In this document: one piece after another, positions 35,144 through 44,787 of the stretch
Layout of the letters: each line of letters begins with the position of its first letter
Numbering within the stretch: the stretch's first letter is position 1
NCBI GenBank assembly: GCA_031277805.1
Contig: JAITLR010000027.1
Coordinates: 124,001 to 188,000 of the forward strand
DNA from: Comamonas sp.
Lineage (GTDB): Bacteria; Pseudomonadota; Gammaproteobacteria; Burkholderiales; Burkholderiaceae_C
Length of the DNA: 64,000 nt
Reading direction: 5' to 3'
Made by a program: the position numbers and the translations under genes
The notes under the pieces: model-generated
The model's database searches: none
What the model was told of the DNA's origin: nothing
Seen by the model: only the letters and a program-made list of their open reading frames with translations

Positions 35144-36583
35144 TCAGACCTCGTCCTTTACGGCGCCATGGATAGCGGGTTTGCCGGCAGCCGCGAGAGC
35201 CGCATTGCGTCCGGCAATGCGGCCAAAGGCCGTGCCTATCGACATGCCCACGCCAGCCGTGTAGCCCTTGCCCAGCACATTGCCGGCCATCATTTCGCCG
35301 GCCACGAACAGGTTCTGGCTGGGTTGATCCTTGAAGCGCACGGCGGAGGTGTCGTCCACCTTCAGGCCCAGGTAGGTGAAGGTCACGCCAGGGCGCAGCG
35401 CATAGCCGTAGTAAGGCCCGGTATCGAGCGGGCGCGCCCAGTGCGTCTTGGCCGGAGCCAGGCCTTCGGTGTGGCAGTCGTCCAGCGCGGTATGGTCGAA
35501 ATGTCCGACCTTGCAGCTGTGGTTGTAGGCGTCTAGCGTGGTTATGAAGCGGTCCACGTCCAGACCCAGCTTCTGCGCCAGCTCGGGCAGGCTGTCGGCC
35601 TTCATGCCGGGGAAGACCGGTGGCATGAAGCGGCCAATGGCCTTGCTGTCGATGATCGAATAGGCAATCTGGCCGGGCTGCTGTGCCACCAGACGTCCCC
35701 AGATCGCATAGCGCTTGGGCCAGAAGTCCTCGCCTTCGTCGTAGAAGCGCTGGGCATCGCGATTCACCACCACGCCCAGCGATACGCAGTCTATGCGCGT
35801 GCAGATACCGCCGTCGTACAGCGGCGCGCGCGCGTCGATGGCCACCATATGGGCCTGGGTCGGGTCGCCGATGCCGTCGGCCTGCTGCTCTTGCAGCATG
35901 TGGCGGAGCAACGTTCCCTTGTTGAAGGCCGTGCCACGGATCAGGAAATTGTCCGAAGGCCATTCGCCACGTTCGTTCTGGCCCCAGGCCTCGCGCAGCC
36001 ATTCGCGGTTGGATTCGAAGCCGCCTGCCGCCAGCACGCAGCTTTTGGCCGTGATGCGTTGGCCTTTGACCCAGGCGGCCTTGAATTGGCCGTCTGTGAT
36101 CTCCAGCTTGTCCACGGGCGATTCATAACGGACCTCCACACCCAGCTTTTCGGCGCTGCGGAAATAGGCGTTCACCAGCGCCTTGCCGCCGCCCATGAAG
36201 AAGGCATTGGTACGCGCCACATGCAGCGCGCCCGACAGCGGTGGCTGAAAGTGCACGCCATGCCTGCGCATCCAGCTGCGGCAGGTCGAGGAGGCGCGGA
36301 TCACCATGCGCGCCAGATGTTCGTTGGTGATGCCGCCCGTGACCTTGAGCAGATCCTGCCAGTACTCTTCTTCGGGATAGGCCTCGACCAGCACGTCCTG
36401 GGGGGCGTCGTGCATGCAGCGCAGATTGCGGGTATGGGCGGAGTTGCCGCCGCGCCAGGCGCGGGGCGCGGATTCGAGCAGCAGCACGCGGGCTCCTGCC
36501 TCGCGCGCCATGAGGGCGGCGCAGAGCGCAGCATTGCCGCCACCGATGATGAGCACATCGGTGTCAAAGGCTTCAGTTTTCAT
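35144..36583 (-). CDS. tcuA: FAD-dependent tricarballylate dehydrogenase TcuA
   Basis: A 479-residue flavoprotein of the fumarate reductase/succinate dehydrogenase superfamily that oxidises tricarballylate to cis-aconitate in Salmonella. The dinucleotide fold VLIIGGGNAALCAALMAREAG is at residues 10-30 (shown here in part), with RGGNSAHTRN (flavin region), and the C-terminal VAGEMMAGNVLGKGYTAG and GMSIGTAFGRIAG bind FAD. Length and order tcuA-tcuB match the known operon. Whether the true substrate is tricarballylate or a related acid cannot be read from the sequence. Confidence 0.9.
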   Translation of the reverse strand: MKTEAFDTDVLIIGGGNAALCAALMAREAGARVLLLESAPRAWRGGNSAHTRNLRCMHDAPQDVLVEAYPEEEYWQDLLKVTGGITNEHLARMVIRASSTCRSWMRRHGVHFQPPLSGALHVARTNAFFMGGGKALVNAYFRSAEKLGVEVRYESPVDKLEITDGQFKAAWVKGQRITAKSCVLAAGGFESNREWLREAWGQNERGEWPSDNFLIRGTAFNKGTLLRHMLQEQQADGIGDPTQAHMVAIDARAPLYDGGICTRIDCVSLGVVVNRDAQRFYDEGEDFWPKRYAIWGRLVAQQPGQIAYSIIDSKAIGRFMPPVFPGMKADSLPELAQKLGLDVDRFITTLDAYNHSCKVGHFDHTALDDCHTEGLAPAKTHWARPLDTGPYYGYALRPGVTFTYLGLKVDDTSAVRFKDQPSQNLFVAGEMMAGNVLGKGYTAGVGMSIGTAFGRIAGRNAALAAAGKPAIHGAVKDEV

Positions 36584-36803
36584 GATGGGCTGCCACCGGC
36601 GGGGGCAGGTGGCGGTTCAACGTAGGGAGAATTGCGACCTGAAAAGTCCTTTCTGAGAAGGACGTTCGAACTCAGGTTGCCGTTGAAGCCACTTTAGAGA
36701 GTGCCGCCTCACCCGTGCAGCGGGGTGAGGGGATGGGGGTATCACGATTTGTGATGAAGCCTCTTGCTAGAGGCAGGCCGCTGCTGCAAGCGACCCAAAG
36801 CTT

Positions 36804-38186
36804 TTATACGGTCACGACCGCATTGAAGATCAGCACCATGATCAGCCCCACCACGGCCACGATGGATTGCACCACCGAGATGGTCTTGGTGGCTTCGCTC
36901 ATGCTCATGCCAAAGGATTCCTTGACCATCCAGAAGCCTGCATGGTTGGCGTAGTTGAAGAACAGCGAGCCGCAGCCAATCGACAGTGCCAGCAGGGGCA
37001 GGTTCAGGCTGGGGTCGGCGCCTGCCAGCGGTGCTAGCAGGCCGGCGGCGCCCACGATGCCTACGGTAGCCGAACCCGTGGAGACGGAGAGCAGCATGGC
37101 GATCAGCCAGCCCAGGATCAGCGGCGGAAAGGCGAACTGCTGGGTCAGGTGCACGATGGCATCACCGACCTTGGCGCTGGTCAGCATCTGCTGAAAGGCA
37201 CCACCGCCGGCAATGATCATGATGATGGAGGCAATGGGCTTGAGGCTCTTGCCCAGTGCATCGCGCAGCTTGTCCATATCGCCGCCGCGCACCATGACCA
37301 GAGCCACGATGGCAAACAGTACGCCCAGCAGCATGGCGATCAGCGGATTGCCCAGGAAACTGGCTACCTGCATGGCATCAGAGCCCTTGGGCAGCACCAT
37401 TTCGGCGATGGCATGCACCAGCATCAGGATGGCGGGCAGCAACGCGGCCAGCACGCCCAGGGCCACGCTGGGCTGGCTGCTGCCGTCGGTCTTGGCGGTG
37501 ATGGTGAACTGGTCCAACAGGGTCTGGTCAGGCTTGGTGCTCATGCGTGGCGCAATGAAAGCACCGTATAGCGGGCCGCCCAGAATCATGGCGGGAACGG
37601 CCGCCAGAAAACCGTACAGCATGGTGGGGCCGACGGAGGTCTTGAGCGTGGCAATGGCCGTCAATGGGCCGGGGTGGGGCGGCACCATGCCGTGCATGGC
37701 AGCCAGGGCCGAGATCACGGGAACGCCCACGTATACATAGGCGGAGCCCTTGAAGCGCGCCTGGCTCTCCAGCTTGCGCGCCACGCTGAAGATCAGCGGC
37801 AGCATCACAACCAGGCCCACTTCAAAGAACATGGGAATGCCGACGATGAAAGCCACCAGGGTCATGGCCCAGGGAATCATGCGCGCGGAGGAGTGTTTGA
37901 GGATTGCTTCGGCGATTTGCTCGGTGATGCCCGCGTCGGCCAGGATCTTGCCCAGCATGGCGCCCAGTGCAATCACCACGCCTACAGCGCCCAGGGTCTT
38001 GCCGGCGCCCTGGGTCAGTTGCTTGACGATGTGGGTGGGTTCCATGCCGGTGGCAAAGCCCACGCCGACAGAGACGACGAGCAGGGCCAGCAGCGGGTGC
38101 ATCTTGACGCGCGAGACGATGAGCGCAACCAGCACCAACACGCTGACCAAAGCGGTCAGCAATAGCTGTGTATCGAGAGATGTCAT
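36804..38186 (-). CDS. GntP family transporter
   Basis: A 460-residue permease with about 12-14 helices, GntP (gluconate:H+ symporter) type. Signature stretches include MHPLLALLVVSVGVGFATG, GIPMFFEVGLVVMLPL and SVSTGSATVGIVGAAGLLAP. Placed 220 bp ahead of tcuA on the same strand, it probably imports the hydroxy- or tricarboxylic acid handled by TcuAB. That role is filled by the MFS protein TcuC in Salmonella, so this would be a replacement by an unrelated permease. It could instead serve a sugar acid. Starts at ATG 38186. Confidence 0.9.
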   Translation of the reverse strand: MTSLDTQLLLTALVSVLVLVALIVSRVKMHPLLALLVVSVGVGFATGMEPTHIVKQLTQGAGKTLGAVGVVIALGAMLGKILADAGITEQIAEAILKHSSARMIPWAMTLVAFIVGIPMFFEVGLVVMLPLIFSVARKLESQARFKGSAYVYVGVPVISALAAMHGMVPPHPGPLTAIATLKTSVGPTMLYGFLAAVPAMILGGPLYGAFIAPRMSTKPDQTLLDQFTITAKTDGSSQPSVALGVLAALLPAILMLVHAIAEMVLPKGSDAMQVASFLGNPLIAMLLGVLFAIVALVMVRGGDMDKLRDALGKSLKPIASIIMIIAGGGAFQQMLTSAKVGDAIVHLTQQFAFPPLILGWLIAMLLSVSTGSATVGIVGAAGLLAPLAGADPSLNLPLLALSIGCGSLFFNYANHAGFWMVKESFGMSMSEATKTISVVQSIVAVVGLIMVLIFNAVVTV

Positions 38187-38275
38187 GAATAAGCCTTGGT
38201 TTTGGCTGACGGACCAGACAACGGCTCCATGTTCAGCCCTAAGAGCTAACTCAGGTTGACAGTCTCCTCCGTATT

Positions 38276-38299
38276 GCGATGTACGTAGCGATGTACGTG
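38276..38299. repeat. 12-bp tandem duplication in the GntP upstream region
   Basis: GCGATGTACGTA is followed immediately by GCGATGTACGTG. It lies 90 bp upstream of the GntP start in the otherwise featureless 38187-38478 gap and could be a paired operator half-site. Confidence 0.4.
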
Positions 38300-38478
38300 C
38301 CGCAAGGTGGATGCATGAAAGCCGATCCGAAGATCGCGGCAGCTGTTGTTGTAGATATGACGCCAGTCCGGATTTTGAATATTTGCATAGACAAAATTTC
38401 TGTGGAAATTACCTAACAGCCTCGTTATGGTTATTCATACGGGCTTTACAAATCAATGAATCAGACGGGAGTGATGGC

Positions 38479-39417
38479 TTACGCAGTCAGTGTGGCGCCT
38501 ACCCAGTTGCCCGATTGCACGAGCTGGCGCGCGCAATCCATGAGCACCACGCGCGCGGCCAGCGCGGCAGGTGAAAGCTCGTCGTCAGATAAGCTGCACA
38601 GCGCGGCCTTGCGCCGCACGGAATCATCGGCAATCTGCGACCACTGAAAGCGCTCGGCAGCATCGCGATACATGCCCACGGCCGACCAGGGTTGAACCGT
38701 AGCGCCCATGCCGGCGTCCACGGCCTCCATCAGCAGCGGCAGAGAGTCGATTTCCATGGCCATCTGTGACTGAAAGCCCGCGCTATTGAACGAGGCCATG
38801 ACCGAGCTGCGTAACCCATGGCTGCCCGAAGGCAGGATCAGAGGTACTTGCTGCAGCTGCTCCAGGCTGATGGGAGTGTCGTGCGGTATCTGCGCCGCCA
38901 CGGGCTGGCGACGTGACTGGATCAGAAACAGCTTTTCTTCCAGCAGCGGCATCACGCTCCAGCGGCGAGCGCTGTTCGTATCAAAAAGAATAGCTAGATC
39001 CAGTTGCCTGGCATTGAGAAGACTCGTCAAATGCCCTGAGAGTGCCGACACCATATGTAAACGTACATCGGGGTAGCGCTCGCGCATGGCGCACATCAGC
39101 GGCAGGCCCAGCACATTGGCGATCGTGGGCGACAGGCCCATGCTGACGGCCCCGGACAGCCGTGCCTGCTGGGCTGCATGAATGGCCTGCTCGGCATGGC
39201 GCAGCGTGAGCTGGGCCTCGTGAAAGAAGGCCTGGCCTGCCTCGGTAGGAATGACGCCGCGCGGTGTGCGCTGCAGCAAACGTGTGGAGAGTTCTGACTC
39301 CAGGCGGCTGATCTGCTGGCTCAGTGCGGACTGCACCATATCCAGGTCCAGCGCGGCGCGGCTCATGGAACCCAGTTCAACAATCCGTACAAAGTAGCGC
39401 AGCTGGCGCAGTTCCAT
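38479..39417 (-). CDS. LysR family transcriptional regulator
   Basis: A 312-residue regulator. Helix-turn-helix in [20 protein letters not shown] through [11 protein letters not shown] (residues 1-50) and an effector domain from about 92. It lies in the same orientation upstream of GntP-tcuA-tcuB, a plausible counterpart of Salmonella TcuR, but the resemblance is positional only. It is divergent from mnmA with 53 bp between starts. Confidence 0.9.
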   Translation of the reverse strand: MELRQLRYFVRIVELGSMSRAALDLDMVQSALSQQISRLESELSTRLLQRTPRGVIPTEAGQAFFHEAQLTLRHAEQAIHAAQQARLSGAVSMGLSPTIANVLGLPLMCAMRERYPDVRLHMVSALSGHLTSLLNARQLDLAILFDTNSARRWSVMPLLEEKLFLIQSRRQPVAAQIPHDTPISLEQLQQVPLILPSGSHGLRSSVMASFNSAGFQSQMAMEIDSLPLLMEAVDAGMGATVQPWSAVGMYRDAAERFQWSQIADDSVRRKAALCSLSDDELSPAALAARVVLMDCARQLVQSGNWVGATLTA

Positions 39418-39470
39418 GGCAAATCCTCACGCCCGCAGCAGTTGATGGGCGCTGGGATAATCGCATACCT

Positions 39471-40601
39471 ATGAGCAACAAGCAGCGTGTCGTGGTGGGC
39501 TTGTCGGGCGGTGTGGATTCCGCCGTCACCGCCTATCTTCTCAAACAGCAGGGCCACGAGGTCGTCGGCATCTTCATGAAAAATTGGGAAGATGACGACG
39601 ACAGCGAGTTCTGCTCGTCCAATATCGACTTTGTCGATGCGGCCGCCGTGGCCGACGTGATCGGCATCGAGATCGAACACGTCAATTTCGCTGCCGATTA
39701 CAAGGACCGCGTGTTCGCCGAGTTCCTGCGCGAATACCAGGCCGGTCGCACGCCCAACCCCGATGTGCTGTGCAACGCCGAGATCAAGTTCAAGGCCTTC
39801 CTCGACCACGCCATGCGCCTGGGTGCTGAAAAGATCGCCACGGGTCACTATGCGCGCGTGCGCCAGAACCCTGATACCCAGCTGTTCGAGCTGCTCAAGG
39901 GTCTGGACCCGGCCAAGGATCAGAGCTACTTCCTGCACCGCCTGAACCAGGCTCAGCTGTCCAAGGCCATGTTCCCCGTGGGCGAGTTGCACAAGACCGA
40001 GGTGCGCCGCATTGCCGAAGAGATCGGCTTGCCCAATGCCAAGAAAAAGGATTCAACCGGCATCTGCTTCATCGGCGAGCGGCCTTTCCGTGATTTCCTG
40101 AATCGCTATATCAGCAAGGAGCCAGGTCTGATGCTGGACGACCGGGGCCGCAAGCTGGGCAAGCATGTGGGCCTGTCGTTCTACACCCTGGGCCAGCGCT
40201 CGGGCCTGGGCATTGGCGGTGTCAAGGAAAAGGGCGCGGCGCGCGGTGCGGGCGACCACCAGCCCTGGTTTGTGGCGCGCAAGGATCTGGACAAGAACCA
40301 GCTGCGTGTGGTGCAGGGCCATGATCACCCCTGGCTGCTGTCGAATGCGCTGGTGGCGGACCAGATCAGCTGGGTGGCCGGGCATGCGCCGGCCGAGGGC
40401 AAAGAGTATGGCTCCAAGACTCGTTATCGCCAGCCCGATTCGCCAGCGCTGATCTCTCAGGCCACGGATGCGGGCTTTCGCCTGGATTTCCCCGAGGCGC
40501 AATGGGCGGTCACGCCCGGTCAGTCTGCCGTGCTGTATGACGGCGATGTCTGCCTGGGCGGCGGCATCATCGCGCAGGTGGATCCTGACGCAGCCCAATA
40601 G
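39471..40601 (+). CDS. mnmA: tRNA-specific 2-thiouridylase MnmA
   Basis: Inserts sulfur at U34 of Lys, Glu and Gln tRNAs. The 376-residue protein carries the PP-loop GLSGGVDSA (about 10-18), the catalytic Cys of [14 protein letters not shown] (about 98) and the persulfide Cys of [13 protein letters not shown] (about 199), so both active cysteines are present. The ATG at 39471 is selected because the PP-loop normally lies within 15 residues of the start; the longer frame to 39324 overlaps the divergent LysR gene. Single-gene unit. Confidence 0.96.
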   Translation: MSNKQRVVVGLSGGVDSAVTAYLLKQQGHEVVGIFMKNWEDDDDSEFCSSNIDFVDAAAVADVIGIEIEHVNFAADYKDRVFAEFLREYQAGRTPNPDVLCNAEIKFKAFLDHAMRLGAEKIATGHYARVRQNPDTQLFELLKGLDPAKDQSYFLHRLNQAQLSKAMFPVGELHKTEVRRIAEEIGLPNAKKKDSTGICFIGERPFRDFLNRYISKEPGLMLDDRGRKLGKHVGLSFYTLGQRSGLGIGGVKEKGAARGAGDHQPWFVARKDLDKNQLRVVQGHDHPWLLSNALVADQISWVAGHAPAEGKEYGSKTRYRQPDSPALISQATDAGFRLDFPEAQWAVTPGQSAVLYDGDVCLGGGIIAQVDPDAAQ

Positions 40602-40615
40602 TCATGAGGCGGTGA

Positions 40616-42514
40616 TCAAGCCGTTGCGAGGCTAGTCTGCGAGCGAGGGTCCAGTTGCATATTCGCTTGCAGCAAGGTGTGGCCCGGCTTCGACTGGATC
40701 ACCAGACTGCCTTGAACACGCTCCATGCGCGCCAGCATGCTGCGCATGCCGACACCCATGCTGTTGATCTGGGTGGAGTGCACATCAAAGCCCAGACCGT
40801 TGTCCGCAATTACCAGCTTCAGCTCCTGAGGCTGGTGCAGTTCCAGCGCAATACTGACCTGGCTGGCACGGCTGTGCTTGATCACATTGGTCAAGGCTTC
40901 TTCCAGTACACGCGTCAGCGTCAGGCATTGAATGGCGCTGGGGCAGTGCTGCCAGTTGACGGGCAGGCTCCAGCTGGCTTTGAGGTCCAGCTCTTCAAAC
41001 AGCATGCTGAAGCGGTGACGCAAGGGGGCAATCCATTGCGCAGGGGTTTCGGGAACCTGCAGCTGGGCACTGGCCCCGTTGTCAATCATCTGACGCAGGT
41101 CGTCCCGCATCAGCTTGAGCATGGATAGTACCTGGGTGTTGGGCAGCGGTGTGCGCGACTGCTCGACATAGGCAATCGAGCGGACCAGAGAGCCGCCCAG
41201 GCTGTCATGCAGGTCGTGGGATATCTGCATGCGCTCTTGCAGCAGGTTGTGACGCATGGCCAGCGAGTGCTCCCGCTCCAGCGTGGAGCTTAGATCTTCG
41301 CAAGCACGGGTGATGCTGTCCGTCAGCTCCACATTGAACTGTTCGATGCGCTGCATATTGAGCGTGAGCTGGCGACCCAGTACCAGCGCCAGGGCCAGCA
41401 TGGTGACGGGAATGGAGTAGGGCATCAGGATGTGGCTTTGGCTGAAAAAGCCGTGCAGATGCAGAAAATCATGCAGACCCAATATCAGAAAGATCGGTAC
41501 ACAGGCTGCAAAGACGGCGTGGCCGAGTTTGCGGGTCTTCCAGGCATGCCAGGGAAACCACAGGCATATGCCCACCACCAGCGGCAGATACAGCAGGACA
41601 GCCTGCTTGGCCAGGGGAAGCCATGGTTGTGGCGTGAAGATGAGGCCAGCTGCAGCCAGGCAGGAGAGTGACCACAGTACCCATTCGGTTCTGGGCAGGT
41701 GAAGATCGGCAAAGCGCCAGACAAACAGGCAGAAGCTCAGCGAAAAAGCCATAAAAATCAGTGCAGTGAGTCGCTCTACCGCCACAGACGAGGGGAAGGG
41801 CCAACTGCTGGTGCTGAGGGCGCTGCCCATCAGCAGGGCCCAGAACAGGGCATTGAGCGCATACCAGCCAAAGACCTCATAGCTGCGGTTTTGCAGCCAG
41901 GCGAAGCCGAACAGCACCGACAGAACCAGGGACACCGTCACGCTGATGATCAGGACGGTGCGATCGCTCCATTCGGCCTGTTCAAACTGTTCATGCAGCT
42001 GTTGCGGATCGCCGATTTTCACGAGCCCCATGCCCGCGCTGTCGTTGGCACGGCCGTGGACGCGAATCCATATCTGATTCTGGCCCTGTCGTATGGTGGC
42101 CTGCGGCAGCAGCCAGTAGCGGGGCTTGTTCCAGCTGCGGCTCAGTGGCTCGCTCAGATGTGCGTCCTGCCACAACAGGGACTCATTGGCAAAGACCTCC
42201 CCTGCCATGACGATGGATTTGAGCAGCAGGGCTACAGGTTGGTCCGCGCAGGGCAGTTCCCAGTCAATCCGGTACCAGGCCGCGCCATCGTAGTCAGGCC
42301 AGAGGTCTCGCCAGAGGTGGCGCAAGGTGACGGGCTGCCAGTCCAGGTTTTCGTGAACGGGAGGCGGCCCCTCCGCCTGCGCCTTGGTGACAAAGCTGCC
42401 CGTGATGCGCGGCTCGCAGGATGAGGCACTTTGAGCGTGTGCGGTGCCTGAAAGCCAAAGTCCCCAGCAGATGCAGAGCCATAGACCCCAATGGCTGAAC
42501 AGGCGTCTTCCCAT
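40616..42514 (-). CDS. Membrane sensor histidine kinase (7TM, NarX-type core)
   Basis: A 632-residue kinase. Signal-like helix at 7-27 (ends AHAQS), a periplasmic beta-rich sensor of about 160 residues, seven hydrophobic helices at about 188-405, then HisKA_3 with the phospho-accepting His in SHDLHDSLGGSL (about 445) and a HATPase with VLEEALTNVIKHS and ADNGLGFDV. The layout matches 7TMR-DISM kinases. It starts 2 bp after the response regulator stop, so the two are co-expressed. Signal unknown. ATG at 42514 is used; the frame extends to 42607 within the regulator gene. Confidence 0.9.
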   Translation of the reverse strand: MGRRLFSHWGLWLCICWGLWLSGTAHAQSASSCEPRITGSFVTKAQAEGPPPVHENLDWQPVTLRHLWRDLWPDYDGAAWYRIDWELPCADQPVALLLKSIVMAGEVFANESLLWQDAHLSEPLSRSWNKPRYWLLPQATIRQGQNQIWIRVHGRANDSAGMGLVKIGDPQQLHEQFEQAEWSDRTVLIISVTVSLVLSVLFGFAWLQNRSYEVFGWYALNALFWALLMGSALSTSSWPFPSSVAVERLTALIFMAFSLSFCLFVWRFADLHLPRTEWVLWSLSCLAAAGLIFTPQPWLPLAKQAVLLYLPLVVGICLWFPWHAWKTRKLGHAVFAACVPIFLILGLHDFLHLHGFFSQSHILMPYSIPVTMLALALVLGRQLTLNMQRIEQFNVELTDSITRACEDLSSTLEREHSLAMRHNLLQERMQISHDLHDSLGGSLVRSIAYVEQSRTPLPNTQVLSMLKLMRDDLRQMIDNGASAQLQVPETPAQWIAPLRHRFSMLFEELDLKASWSLPVNWQHCPSAIQCLTLTRVLEEALTNVIKHSRASQVSIALELHQPQELKLVIADNGLGFDVHSTQINSMGVGMRSMLARMERVQGSLVIQSKPGHTLLQANMQLDPRSQTSLATA

Positions 42515-42516
42515 GC

Positions 42517-43206
42517 TCAGGACAGCAGCCCGCGTGCGCGTGCTTCGCTGACTGCCTTGGTCCGCGACGGCACGGAGAGCTTGCGGTAGATGTTCTTGAT
42601 ATGGCACTCCACGGTATAGCGGGAGAGAAATAGCGACTCGGCAATTTCGCGGTTGGTCAGCCCGTCGGCCACCAGCTTGAGAATCTGCACTTCACGCACG
42701 CTGAGCACACTCTCGGGTGGCTGCTCCTTGTTTGCTGTCGGGGCGGATGGTTGCAGTTCGGCAATGATGCGACGGGCAATAAAGGGGTCAATGGGAGCGC
42801 CGCCGCGCAGCACGCTGCGAATGGACAGGGTGACCTCCAGATCGTCGCGTTCCTTGAGCACATAGCCATTGGCACCAGCGCGCAGGGCCGCGAGGATAGC
42901 GTCTTCGGTACTCCAGGCCGAGATCACCAGAATGCCCATGCCGGGATCGGCCTGGCGCAGTTCGGCGATCAGGTCGATGCCGTTGCCGTCGGGCAGTCCC
43001 AGATCCACCAGCGCCATCGCGACGGGATGCTCTTGCAGGCAAGCACGGGTTTCTGCGATGGATGCAGTAAAAATGAGAGCGTCATCCGTATATCCCAGAC
43101 CGCGCAGAATGCCCTCCAGCCTTTTCCGGATCAAGGGCTCGTCCTCTACCACCAGCAGCGGGCTGGGGAGCGTCGATTCGGTGGGAAGGATGGAAAATTG
43201 GTTCAT
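42517..43206 (-). CDS. NarL/FixJ family response regulator
   Basis: A 229-residue two-component regulator. Receiver domain (about 15-135): acidic pocket VVEDEPL, phospho-acceptor Asp in ALVDLGLPDGNG (about 63), and KERDD. LuxR-type helix-turn-helix follows: LSVREVQILKLVADGLTNRE then TVECHIKNIYRKL. It is the first gene of the pair with the 7TM kinase. ATG 43206 is preferred; an in-frame upstream codon at 43239 would add 11 residues. It is divergent from the TerC gene. Confidence 0.92.
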   Translation of the reverse strand: MNQFSILPTESTLPSPLLVVEDEPLIRKRLEGILRGLGYTDDALIFTASIAETRACLQEHPVAMALVDLGLPDGNGIDLIAELRQADPGMGILVISAWSTEDAILAALRAGANGYVLKERDDLEVTLSIRSVLRGGAPIDPFIARRIIAELQPSAPTANKEQPPESVLSVREVQILKLVADGLTNREIAESLFLSRYTVECHIKNIYRKLSVPSRTKAVSEARARGLLS

Positions 43207-43414
43207 TTTCTGAAAACGCTTGGCGAATGCTATAGGCAAGACTGTGAACAGGATTGCTGTTCCTGCACATCACTGAAAACTGGTAATTTGCGGTCTTTTT
43301 TAGGCGGTATGCATCTGGTTTTCTGGTCGCAGCGGCTCCAATTCCCATGCTGCCAGCAGCAATACGCTGGCTGCCTGCGCCGCGGACAAAGGACTAAACT
43401 TTTCCCCAGTTGTG

Positions 43415-43440
43415 ACGCCCGGCCATTTGCTGCCGGGCGT
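43415..43440 (+). other. Leader hairpin upstream of the TerC gene
   Basis: ACGCCCGGC (43415-43423) and GCCGGGCGT (43432-43440) form a perfect 9-bp stem with an 8-nt loop, followed by TTGTCC. The yybP-ykoY boxes that often precede terC genes are not visible, so the control type is unknown. Confidence 0.4.
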
Positions 43441-43486
43441 TTGTCCGTGCAGATTGCGACGGACTTGCTGCTCAGGACTGCTTGCC

Positions 43487-44179
43487 ATGGATGCCTTGCT
43501 GGGTGCCGACTTCTGGATCGGCCTGCTCAAAATCGTCTGGATCAACATCATTCTCTCAGGAGACAACGCGGTCGTGATCGCGCTGGCCGCCCGGGGGCTG
43601 CCTGCCGGGCAGCAGAAGAAAGCCGTCATGTTCGGCTCCGGTGCTGCGGTGGTGCTGCGCATCGCGCTGACGGTGGTGGCCGCAAGGTTGATGCAACTGC
43701 CTTTCGTCGAGGTGATCGGTGGGTTGCTGTTGCTGTGGATAGGTATGGGCCTGCTCAAGGGCGAGGACGAAGAAGAGGGTTCGGGCCATGTCGCGAAACA
43801 AGGCATGATGGCTGCCATCCGCACCATCTTGCTGGCTGATCTGGTCATGAGCCTGGATAACGTCATTGCCGTAGCTGCGGCAGCTGGTGGCGATATGCTG
43901 CTATTGATTCTGGGCCTGACAATCAGCATCCCGCTGGTGATCTTCGGCTCCACGCTGATGATCAAGCTCATGGAGCGATTTCCCTTCATCGTCACACTGG
44001 GCGCAGCCCTGATTGGCTGGGTCGCAGGCGAAACCATTACCAGCGATCATGTGATGGAAGCCTCGGTGCAGGCCATGCCCTGGCTGCATTACGCGGTGGC
44101 CGCAGCGGGGGCTGTACTGGTGGTGGTGGTCGGCAAGTGGCTGCAGATGCGCAGCAACGGCAGGATGGTCGGTGCCTGA
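43487..44179 (+). CDS. TerC family integral membrane protein
   Basis: A 230-residue protein with seven to eight helices. The family acidic motifs are clear: IILSGDNAVVIALAARGLP (about 22-40) and the repeat unit LVMSLDNVIAVAAAA (about 123-137). TerC/YjbE proteins handle metal ions, with manganese export best supported, and are linked to tellurite resistance by name. ATG at 43487 gives the usual MDALLG-type start. The upstream 75 bp carry a strong hairpin. A bidirectional terminator separates it from the convergent barstar gene. Confidence 0.88.
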   Translation: MDALLGADFWIGLLKIVWINIILSGDNAVVIALAARGLPAGQQKKAVMFGSGAAVVLRIALTVVAARLMQLPFVEVIGGLLLLWIGMGLLKGEDEEEGSGHVAKQGMMAAIRTILLADLVMSLDNVIAVAAAAGGDMLLLILGLTISIPLVIFGSTLMIKLMERFPFIVTLGAALIGWVAGETITSDHVMEASVQAMPWLHYAVAAAGAVLVVVVGKWLQMRSNGRMVGA

Positions 44180-44198
44180 GCACATCGAGCCGCCAATG

Positions 44199-44225
44199 AA
44201 AACGCCCGCGAGATGCGGGCGTTTT
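44199..44225. terminator. Bidirectional terminator between terC and the barstar gene
   Basis: AACGCCCGC (44201-44209) pairs with GCGGGCGTT (44215-44223), loop GAGAT, flanked by AAAA and TTTT. It serves both convergent genes. Confidence 0.88.
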
Positions 44226-44241
44226 GCGGTTTGGGCCTTGC

Positions 44242-44667
44242 CTACAGGAACGAATAGAAGCAGCGGAAGGCGATCTTGCGCTCTGCCCAGAAGTCGGCGG
44301 TATCGCGGAACACATCGAGCAGTTGCTCGCGGACTTCCTTGTCGAACTTGGGTGTGGTGGGAATCTGGTCCAGCACCACGACAAAGCCGGGCTGGGGGCC
44401 AGCCTTGCTGATGGGGTCAGTCAGGCAGTCATACAGTGCGTCCCAGTTCTTGCCGAAGTGGGCAGGCAGGTGAAATTGCGTGGACAACAACTCGAAGATG
44501 TCCGCCTTGGTCTGGGCATGCGCCAGGTTGGCATAGAGGAAATGGGCACCCAGAGACTCGGCTGCTGCCTGCAGGTCCGGAATACGGTAGGCGCGTATGG
44601 CCTGCACGATATTGGTGCGAACATTGCGCAGAGGCGTTTCGGTGGGCTTACGAAGTGGCGTGTCCAT
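44242..44667 (-). CDS. Barstar family ribonuclease inhibitor
   Basis: A 141-residue barstar-fold protein. The inhibitor helix region FELLSTQFHLPAHFGKNWDA (about 65-84) followed by LYDCLTD is the family signature and carries the acidic/aromatic face that plugs barnase. No signal peptide, so it is cytoplasmic. It is downstream of the secreted barnase-like RNase on the same strand and is therefore the probable immunity partner. The ATG at 44667 is used; two adjacent ATGs at 44694/44691 would add nine residues. Confidence 0.9.
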   Translation of the reverse strand: MDTPLRKPTETPLRNVRTNIVQAIRAYRIPDLQAAAESLGAHFLYANLAHAQTKADIFELLSTQFHLPAHFGKNWDALYDCLTDPISKAGPQPGFVVVLDQIPTTPKFDKEVREQLLDVFRDTADFWAERKIAFRCFYSFL

Positions 44668-44787
44668 CTCCGTGATTCTTTCTAAAAACATCAAATGGGT
44701 TGGCAGATGCGTCGCTGACGACGCTGTAGGTCATTGGCGCGATCCGCCGCTGCCAGGATGGGGGAGGAAGCTGTACAGCCCATATCT

